In this document: in pieces, positions 54,951 to 62,219 of the stretch
Layout of the letters: each line of letters starts with the position of its first letter
How positions within the stretch are numbered: position 1 is the first letter of the stretch
NCBI RefSeq assembly: GCF_030540825.1
Contig: NZ_JAUOEO010000001.1
Coordinates: 4,601,001 to 4,665,000, forward strand
From: Flavivirga spongiicola
Lineage (GTDB): Bacteria > Bacteroidota > Bacteroidia > Flavobacteriales > Flavobacteriaceae
DNA length: 64,000 nt
Reading direction: 5' to 3'
Made by a program: the position numbers and the translations under genes
Notes under the pieces: model-generated
What the model saw: the letters and a program-made list of their open reading frames with translations, nothing else
What the model was told of the DNA's origin: nothing
Databases searched by the model: none

Positions 54951-57212
54951 TCATTCTTCTTCATGATTTGAGATTTCTTGTTCTTCATTTTCAATTATAT
55001 GATATTTCATATCATTCAACTGAATAATTACTGGTTGTTTTAATTTTAGAGCTTTACCAACTGCTATTGCATGCCTTTCTTCTAAAGTTGGTAATGTATT
55101 AGAATAATCGCTACCTATATAATTTTCTAAAAATTGTTTTCCAGTATCATCAAAAACCCTTAAAGCAAATATTGTATTACATTGATTTAATATACTCTTA
55201 CTAATATTTGCTGTTCTCTGAGTTATTACTAAAGAACCCAAGCCATATTTTCTACCTTGTAATATAACTTTAGCTGTTCCATTTACTGCTGTTTTATCAC
55301 CATCATTTGCAACAGAATTCCATTCTGGTATTAAAGAGTGTGCTTCTTCATAAACTAATAAACATTTAGCTTCCATTGTTTCTCCTTGTTCATAAGAATA
55401 TTTAAAAGCACGTTCACTTATAATTCTGGTCTTTTGTGCTACTGATAAATCATTTTTATGAGTAATATTAAAATTGCTTCCAGCGATTGAGACATTGTGC
55501 CAATCAGGATTTAGAATTAAAATCCTAGCGTCATCATTTCCATAGAAATCTGATATACATTTATCCAATTTCACTTTATAAAGAGCCTCATTTCCCCAAG
55601 TTTGTGGATTGTCACGAACACCCGTTAAATTATTGTTTTTTAAATCTAATCTTTCTGCTGCTTCAATATCAACTACTATATTTGATTCTTCGAAATAACT
55701 AGAGAGTTCTTTTTCATATTGATTTGTAACATCTATACATATAATTTTGACTAAAGAATTGTATATAAGTTTTTTAAGTAATTCAAAAGTTAATCTAGAT
55801 TTTCCTATCCCTAATATACCAAGGATTGCAGTATTATGTGTAACTAATGAATTATAATCCATTATTGGAATTTTTAGTGATGTTTCAGGCAATCTTCCTA
55901 TTGCCATTTCGGCTATATCAATTAATTTTTCTTCTTGTATAGCTTCATTTTCAAACAAGAAAACTGGTGTATATATTTTTGGCATCCATTTTCTAGTATT
56001 CAACTCATTCTTTTCATCATTGTAATAACCTAATTTTCTCGCGTAAGCAACTTCATATCCATATCCATCTTTGTATTCTAATGGTTCTTCACGTGTTTGC
56101 CCATCAATTAGTTGATATAGGGTCTCTTCTCCATAAATTGTAGTGTATACTATTCCTCCCTCACTTATTTTATTATCACCTAAATGTTGAAAAACTATTT
56201 GGTTAATATTTGACCCTTTTTCAATGTAACCTACAAACTCTTCTTTTTGAGAATATAAACTACTTGCTAAAACTTTATCACGTAGATTTTGTGGAAATGA
56301 CTCTATAGATTTTACCTTGTTTACAGTATTTAGTGATTTTAAAGTCGTTTTGACATTATCGTACTGTAATCGGTGATTTTGAGGTAGTTTTAAGATTGTT
56401 TCATTCTCATCTGTCAGTAAATATATTTCCAGCCATAATTTATTTAGAAGTTGTTTCTTATTAATTATCAGACCAATAGATTTTGATAATTTTTGATTTT
56501 CTATTGTTACTAAATCTCCAATTGTGGTATTTGTACTTTTATGCTTTAAGTAGTCAATTTCAACTTGATAAAGCATGGGGTTTTCACAACCGATTGCTTG
56601 CCCTAATTCTTCTTCATTAATTTCTTTCTTTTTAAATAATACCGCAAATAATTCTACAAATTTTCCAATGACGTCAAAGAATACAATACAAATCCAAAAG
56701 GCTAACAGGACCACAAATCCTGCAATATCTGGATTATCAGTCTTTATGAAGTAAGAGTAAATTGCTGGTACATATATTAAAGAAAACAGAAAGCTACTGT
56801 TACCTATCTTAGTTGAGAAATCGTATGAAAACTTGTTAATCTTGTCTATTGTTTCTCCACTAAAACTTTTTAAGAAAATAGTAGTTAAACTAAAAAAGAG
56901 AACTAATAGTGAAATGACTAATATTATTTCATAGAAAACAAATTTCTCTTTATCATTAATCGTAAGTAGCGTAATAATTATTGCGGCAGAATTAGTTATA
57001 GCATCAGTTGGTTTACTAAAGAAGGGTTCTGCAACATATTTACCCAAGATTATTAATAAAGCTCCAGAAAAAAACCAAATTCTTTTATCATTTGATGTTT
57101 TCCAGAGAAGTTCATTATAGTTTCCATCAATTATTGTGAATAAAATAATTAATACTATTAGATAAATTATAGCAACGAATACCCTTTGTAATTGTGTTAA
57201 TGATACTTTCAT
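54951..57212 (-). CDS. Membrane-anchored HerA/FtsK-superfamily ATPase
   Basis: 753 residues. About six TM helices lie in residues 10-185, followed by a soluble region with a beta-barrel-like HAS segment (LVTIENQKLSKSIGLII...). The RecA-like ATPase has Walker A GILGIGKS at 465-472, Walker B CLLVYEEAHS near 617-626, and ILQGRKYGLGSLVITQRTANISKSILNQCNTIFALRV (sensor/HerA signature) near 650-695. HerA proteins act as hexameric DNA pumps, and several defence systems use HerA with SIR2, DUF4297 or nucleases. A TM-tethered one is unusual. It sits directly beside the TIR operon but has no nuclease partner. Confidence 0.82.
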   Translation of the reverse strand: MKVSLTQLQRVFVAIIYLIVLIILFTIIDGNYNELLWKTSNDKRIWFFSGALLIILGKYVAEPFFSKPTDAITNSAAIIITLLTINDKEKFVFYEIILVISLLVLFFSLTTIFLKSFSGETIDKINKFSYDFSTKIGNSSFLFSLIYVPAIYSYFIKTDNPDIAGFVVLLAFWICIVFFDVIGKFVELFAVLFKKKEINEEELGQAIGCENPMLYQVEIDYLKHKSTNTTIGDLVTIENQKLSKSIGLIINKKQLLNKLWLEIYLLTDENETILKLPQNHRLQYDNVKTTLKSLNTVNKVKSIESFPQNLRDKVLASSLYSQKEEFVGYIEKGSNINQIVFQHLGDNKISEGGIVYTTIYGEETLYQLIDGQTREEPLEYKDGYGYEVAYARKLGYYNDEKNELNTRKWMPKIYTPVFLFENEAIQEEKLIDIAEMAIGRLPETSLKIPIMDYNSLVTHNTAILGILGIGKSRLTFELLKKLIYNSLVKIICIDVTNQYEKELSSYFEESNIVVDIEAAERLDLKNNNLTGVRDNPQTWGNEALYKVKLDKCISDFYGNDDARILILNPDWHNVSIAGSNFNITHKNDLSVAQKTRIISERAFKYSYEQGETMEAKCLLVYEEAHSLIPEWNSVANDGDKTAVNGTAKVILQGRKYGLGSLVITQRTANISKSILNQCNTIFALRVFDDTGKQFLENYIGSDYSNTLPTLEERHAIAVGKALKLKQPVIIQLNDMKYHIIENEEQEISNHEEE

Positions 57213-57612
57213 ATATAAAAATTTTCCAGAAATCTATGTTCTGTTTTTAGTAATTAATAAATTATAGGGAGAGAATTGACTATTTCAAAGATATAAAATT
57301 TTAACAAGTGATTTTTTACGTAATTCCGTAATTAGTTGAAGGTTAGAGAGAATAATCCCATTCCATACACATTTTATCCCTCACCACTTCTTTTTCAGCA
57401 AAAAGAGTATTCCATTACATTCTTAAAGAAACTTTTAGAATAAATTTTTTCAAGAAATTGCAGAAAAGACTTTCGCTTTTTTCCAAATCTCAAGTTACAT
57501 AACGCGAGAACATTATAGCACAAATATCATTATGATTAAAATGATTATAACATACCACTAGTATATAGTGTTTAAAAATAATAACGTAATTTAGCGTAAG
57601 AAAATATAGTAT

Positions 57613-57764
57613 AGCGTTAGCTATTTAACCTTGTCAAGGAAAACTGGTAATTTTTAAGATGCACAAGATAAATAGACAATACGCTTGCGCTACGGCGTGG
57701 GCTGTGTTTATTTGTGCATTGGGTATACCAGTACCTCCTTGACGATAAGCTACAGTTCCACGCT
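57613..57764. repeat. Long imperfect hairpin (about 150 bases) in the HerA/subtilase divergent region
   Basis: Nested pairs in order from outside in: AGCGT / ACGCT (57613, 57760), TAGCT / AGCTA (near 57619 and 57748), GTCAAGG / CCTTGAC (57633-57639 and 57737-57743), ACTGGTA / TACCAGT (57643-57649 and 57726-57732), and ATGCACAA / TTGTGCAT (57659-57666 and 57712-57719). The loop near CGCTTGCGCTACGGCGTGG is the most GC-rich stretch here. It does not end in a T-run. Possible natures are an integron attC-like site, a small non-autonomous mobile element or a structured RNA. Confidence 0.6.
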
Positions 57765-57813
57765 TATTGTTTTATAACCTTCACTTTGGGACTGGGTGAG
57801 TAAAATTTTACTT

Positions 57814-60075
57814 ATGAAACCATTCCCAACAAACCATTTATTAATTTATCTACTAGTATTATTATCTAGCAATGTCTTTGGGCAAAAAATACTTTCAAAA
57901 AAGCCTATTAATCAATTCAGAAAAATTTCTGAAATAAAGAACAGTAATACAAAATTTTCAGCCTCAACATTATTGTTTTTAAGTGATAGCGCTACTTCCC
58001 TTAACAAAGAATATATCAGGAAAAATAATTCAAACTATATTAACACCGCTTTAATTCTTAATTCGGGGTGCTCCATTGAAGACATCAATGATTTACCCAT
58101 ATTAATCAATACAGGAAATAAAAATACCTTAACGGCATTAATACCAGTAAATAGTTTTGAATTGGTTTCAAAAAGTCCTTGTATTAAAAAGATAGATATA
58201 GGTAATTCTTTTGGAAATTCACTTGATGAGGCTAGAGACTTAACAAACGTTAACCTTATACATCAGGGCTCTGGTTTGAGTTCTAGTTATGATGGTAGTG
58301 GAGTTATAATTGGGGTTATAGACGAAGGGTTTGACTTTACACATCCAACTTTCAGAGACGAATTAGGTAATTCAAGAATTAGCCGAGTTTGGATTCAAGG
58401 AGACAATACTGGTAGTAATCCATCAGGTTACAACTATGGCTCAGAATATATTGGTGGAACTCAAATACTAGCTAAACAATTTGATAAAGAAAACAGTTCG
58501 CACGGTACTCATGTTGCTGGTATAGCTGCGGGCTCTGGCTTTGATGGGGATAATGATAATTTTAAGGGTATAGCTTTTAATAGTGAAATTGTTTTTGTTT
58601 CATATTATATACCTGATGATCAAATAAGAGCAAATACCAATATCAATGTTATTGACGCTTTAAATTATTTGGTCAATTATGCCAAGTCTGTTAATAAACC
58701 TCTTGTTATAAATATGAGTTTTGGTACTCATATTGGTTCTCATGATGGCACATCGCTACTAGACCAAGAAATTGACAACCTTGTTGATAAAGGAATTATC
58801 ATCGTAGGTGCAGCAGGTAATGAAGGGAATAGAAAAATTCATGCTTCCTCTAATTTTGGAATGGAATCGTCAAAATTCTATTTTATCGACAATAAAAACT
58901 CTGAAGTATTAATAGATATATGGGGAGATATTAATTCTGATTTTGATGTTAATTTTAGCGTTTACAACACTGCGAGTGACGAATGGATTGCTATTTCACC
59001 TGATTTTATTAGTACCCAAAGCACAGGTCAAGGACAAAAGTCTCTAGTCGATGTATCTGATAATGACAAGTGGAATATCACCTATGTCACTTCACATGAA
59101 TTAAACCTTAAACCTCGTGCATTTTTTCGGATTGACTATTCGGAAGATTTAGTATCAAATGATGGCGACGTATTTGCAATTGAAATAAAGGCTGAAAATA
59201 CATCGATTAATGCTTGGTGTACTTCACCTGGTTATATGTCTGAATTTAATAATTATGGGTATTTAAACGTTGAAAATGGCAATAACAATATAACTATTCG
59301 CGAAATCGGAGGAACTGCTAATAAAATAATTACTGTTGGTGCATTTACTTCTAAAAACAACTATACAGATTTTCTTGGTATTAATCGTAACATACCTTTC
59401 TTTGAAGAACTTGGAGAAATAGCTCCTTTTTCAAGTATAGGGAGTACAGTTGACGGAAGAATGAAACCAGACATTACCGCTCCCGGAAATGCCATTGCGT
59501 CATCAGTAAGTTCTTTCGATATTAATTTTTTAGATTCCAGCCCAACTGTGGTTAAAGGAGTTACAGATGGATCTTTAGAATGGTGGTATGCCAACCTAGA
59601 AGGAACCTCTATGGCTTCTCCAATTGTTACAGGTATCATTGCGTTATGGTTAGAAGCTAGACCAAGTCTTACCGTCGATGATGTTAAGGCTATCTTAGAT
59701 AACACTTCTACTCATGATTCTTACACAGGAACTTCAAATAATAACATTTGGGGGCGAGGAAAAATTGATGCTTGGTTAGCTATGTTTTTGATTGAACAGT
59801 CATTGGATATAAGTGAAAAGGAAACAACAAAAAATGTAAAAATTTATCCTAATCCAACACAAGGTTCAATAACGATCAAAACTACTTTTAATTATCTAAA
59901 TTTTGAGTTGTATAACCTCATGGGTAAAAAAATCAATGAATTCATTGTAACTCCAGAAAAAACAGGGTATTCAATAGATTTAAAAGGCTTGCAATCAGGG
60001 GTTTATTTCTTGTCCGCAAGCGGGCACTTACAACATGACGTTTTTAAGGTGGTTAAAACTAGCTTTACGGATTAG
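57814..60075 (+). CDS. Secreted S8 (subtilisin-like) serine peptidase with T9SS sorting domain
   Basis: About 753 residues from the ATG at 57814 (MKPFPTNHLLIYLLVLLSSNVFGQ, signal peptide; an upstream GTG is in frame but less likely). The catalytic Asp is in IIGVIDEGFDFTHPTF, the His in NSSHGTHVAGIAAGSG, the Asn in VGAAGNEGN, and the Ser in EGTSMASPIVTGIIALWL. The C-terminal 80 residues (VKIYPNPTQGSITIKTTFNYLNFELYNLMGKKI...GVYFLSASG) are a type A sorting domain. It is exported and delivered to the cell surface or medium by the type IX system. Confidence 0.92.
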   Translation: MKPFPTNHLLIYLLVLLSSNVFGQKILSKKPINQFRKISEIKNSNTKFSASTLLFLSDSATSLNKEYIRKNNSNYINTALILNSGCSIEDINDLPILINTGNKNTLTALIPVNSFELVSKSPCIKKIDIGNSFGNSLDEARDLTNVNLIHQGSGLSSSYDGSGVIIGVIDEGFDFTHPTFRDELGNSRISRVWIQGDNTGSNPSGYNYGSEYIGGTQILAKQFDKENSSHGTHVAGIAAGSGFDGDNDNFKGIAFNSEIVFVSYYIPDDQIRANTNINVIDALNYLVNYAKSVNKPLVINMSFGTHIGSHDGTSLLDQEIDNLVDKGIIIVGAAGNEGNRKIHASSNFGMESSKFYFIDNKNSEVLIDIWGDINSDFDVNFSVYNTASDEWIAISPDFISTQSTGQGQKSLVDVSDNDKWNITYVTSHELNLKPRAFFRIDYSEDLVSNDGDVFAIEIKAENTSINAWCTSPGYMSEFNNYGYLNVENGNNNITIREIGGTANKIITVGAFTSKNNYTDFLGINRNIPFFEELGEIAPFSSIGSTVDGRMKPDITAPGNAIASSVSSFDINFLDSSPTVVKGVTDGSLEWWYANLEGTSMASPIVTGIIALWLEARPSLTVDDVKAILDNTSTHDSYTGTSNNNIWGRGKIDAWLAMFLIEQSLDISEKETTKNVKIYPNPTQGSITIKTTFNYLNFELYNLMGKKINEFIVTPEKTGYSIDLKGLQSGVYFLSASGHLQHDVFKVVKTSFTD

Positions 60076-60425
60076 TTTAAACGTATGTTAAAATCAATCA
60101 ATTAACAGTCCATGATTTTGATGTTGTTTAACTGAAAACTATTTTTTTAGGTAGATTAAAAAAATTGTATTAAAGAATAATTTTTGTTTTAATCAATAAT
60201 ACAAGTTTCTGTTTAGCCGAAATACAAGACCTAATAGAGAACAGATGATATTTAATTTTTTAAATTTAGGATTTAATCTCCTAACATACTTTTATTTTGG
60301 TATGGCACATAACCACAATAAATTATAGGAGTCATTGTTGTGGTTAGTTTTATTCAATTCGTTTAATGTATTCATTCATTTTCGGATGTATATACCAAAT
60401 TCCAATGAAGTAATATTAAATTCCT

Positions 60426-60522
60426 TTACATTCGGTATTAATCCGTTACATTCTGTATTAATCCGTTACATTCTGTATTAATCCGTATTGTCTGTATTAA
60501 TCCGTATTGTCTGTATCGTCCG
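60426..60522. repeat. Five tandem copies of a 18-20 base unit
   Basis: Copies start at 60426, 60446, 60466, 60486 and 60505. The first three are TTACATTC(G/T)GTATTAATCCG (20 bases), the fourth is TATTGTCTGTATTAATCCG (19) and the fifth is a diverged 18-base version. There are no unique spacers, so it is not a CRISPR array. It is a simple tandem repeat. Confidence 0.85.
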
Positions 60523-60756
60523 TATTATTTTTATTCAGTTCAATTCGGATTGAGTACATCCATATCATATACGGAATTCCTAATAATGAAAGTAAAATAA
60601 TTTTTTTGGTGTTTTACTTAAATAGCTTTTCGTCAACTCTGCTTTCAAAATTTTCTCAAATTAGAATAAGTTCTTAGACTATATTATTAAAAATGGAGAA
60701 AAAATTCAAGTCTTGAATGTAAATTGCGGAATGGATAAATATGTGATTGAAAAAAG

Positions 60757-60782
60757 GTTACCCTTTTAGTTACCCTAGGTTC
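60757..60782. repeat. Candidate integrase binding/att region, right
   Basis: GTTACCCT at 60757-60764 and 60769-60776 (12-base period), then AGGTTC at 60777-60782. Spacing and sequence match the pair at 48208-48227, in the same orientation. It may mark the right end of a 12.5 kb element. Confidence 0.5.
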
Positions 60783-61011
60783 TCTTAAAAAAGTAAATCC
60801 TTGATATCACTGGAGAAATCAGTATAGGTTCCGGAGTGAGAGCGACATTAATTTATTTGATAGTTAAGGAGAATAGTATATTAAAACATAGTGCTAATCT
60901 TATTCATTATACATTATAGTAAGGAAAGTGAGTACAATAAAGATCGATCCTAAATTTATGGTGTATCTTTAATGATTAAATAATCCCAATAAAAAAATCA
61001 AGTACTATTTT

Positions 61012-62052
61012 ATGAAAATCAATAGCACTAATATTTTCGAATCAATTAAAAGGCAAATTGCCCTAAATAACCTGAGGGATGCAATTCAATTACTTGAATT
61101 TGTAGATAAAAAATCTGAAAAAATATATTCAAACCAGATATTAAAAATTAAGGCAGACTTAAGGGAATACGAGGATATTATAATTAAAGGTACTGAGAAT
61201 AGTGATGAATTAGGAGTTCGACGAAGTAAAATTATTAATCACACTTTAATTTTAACTGATAGAATAAATATCGAGAACTCAACTTATTTGAATGAAGTGA
61301 AGTTGGATTCTGATGAACAAGAAGAGTTTAATAGTTTATTTGGCACGCAAGAAGGAAAAGCAATTTCTAAAGATTTTAAGGAGCAAAACAAAGAATTAAA
61401 AAAGATAAAAACTTTTAATTGGATACTGCTTGCTGTGATAGTGTCCATATCGATTTTAGCCTATAAATATATGGATTTCAGCCAGAAGAAATCGTTCAAA
61501 AAAATTAAGACAGATTTAATTGAAATAAATAGTGATATAAACCATTTAACTACCTCATATATTAATTGGATTAATGAGTTAAAAAAAATTGAAGGAATAT
61601 ACTGTGAACGAATTGATGGAGATAACAGCTCACTGGCAATTTGTAAAATCTATGTCGATGAAAATGATAATCTTCGTTTTGATGGACACTATTATAACCT
61701 TTCTCCATTTAAGAGGAAAGGATGGTGGAATTCAAAATATGCATATTTTAAAGACAATAAATTAGAATATAACTATGAAGGATGGAAATACAACAGTGAG
61801 GAAAAAAGAGATATACCTATAGGCGAAAGTAATGATCTTGGTATAGGAAGCATAACATTTTATTTCGATGGTCAAAAATTTCATGAAGCGAAGGGCACAT
61901 ATTTATCTCCGGATTGGGAAAAAAAATCTTTTAGCCTTTTAAAACTTGACGCAAGTTATATGCAAAATTGCAATCTTGATCCCAATAATTATACAATTAA
62001 AGAATTGAATGAGTTTGTTCGGAGAAATGGTTCTGATCTAATCAAAGAGTAA
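61012..62052 (+). CDS. Protein with N-terminal effector-associated-domain-like region, TM segment and unknown C-terminus
   Basis: 346 residues. Residues 5-95 (SIKRQIALNNLRDAIQLLEFVDKKSEKIYSNQILKIKADLREYEDIIIKGTENSDELGVRRSKIINHTLILTDRI) resemble the helical effector-associated domain of the 'EAD11' type that links bacterial death-domain-like partners. A coiled region and one TM segment (FNWILLAVIVSISILAYKYM) follow. Residues of about 180-346 are a soluble domain with repeated aromatic strands (LRFDGHYYNLSPFKRKGWWNSKYAYF, KLEYNYEGWKYN). The pairing with the WD40 gene suggests a two-protein conflict module. The EAD call is by eye. Confidence 0.55.
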   Translation: MKINSTNIFESIKRQIALNNLRDAIQLLEFVDKKSEKIYSNQILKIKADLREYEDIIIKGTENSDELGVRRSKIINHTLILTDRINIENSTYLNEVKLDSDEQEEFNSLFGTQEGKAISKDFKEQNKELKKIKTFNWILLAVIVSISILAYKYMDFSQKKSFKKIKTDLIEINSDINHLTTSYINWINELKKIEGIYCERIDGDNSSLAICKIYVDENDNLRFDGHYYNLSPFKRKGWWNSKYAYFKDNKLEYNYEGWKYNSEEKRDIPIGESNDLGIGSITFYFDGQKFHEAKGTYLSPDWEKKSFSLLKLDASYMQNCNLDPNNYTIKELNEFVRRNGSDLIKE

Positions 62053-62219
62053 TTATTAATTGGCTTTGCGGGCTATCTCTTATCTGAACTCCTCTACTCT
62101 AAATTCGAAAAAAAATTGTTTTAACTTCAGGTTTTGGGATTAAATTTATTTCTTATCCAAAGCTATGTATAAAATCAGTAGGGATCCATTTTCTAAAGTG
62201 TAAAATAATTAAGACTTAA

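Larger units (their letters stand above)
60076..61011. other. Large AT-rich non-coding region of the island
   Basis: About 935 bases between the subtilase stop and the EAD-type gene, with no convincing ORF. It contains the tandem repeats at 60426-60522 and the GTTACCCT pair at 60757-60776. The remainder carries A/T-rich stretches with no clear hairpins. Confidence 0.5.

Noticed and set aside
57613..57764. Rho-independent terminator
   Set aside because: The structure is far too long, lies between divergent genes, and has no T-run on either side.
60426..60522. CRISPR array
   Set aside because: The units abut with no spacers and drift in length; no cas genes are nearby.
48009..60782. Right-end att site formed by a repeat of the tRNA-Ser 3' end
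   Set aside because: I could not find GGTTCGAATCCCTCTTTCTC again in the window; the right end may lie beyond 64000 or the integrase may not use the tRNA.
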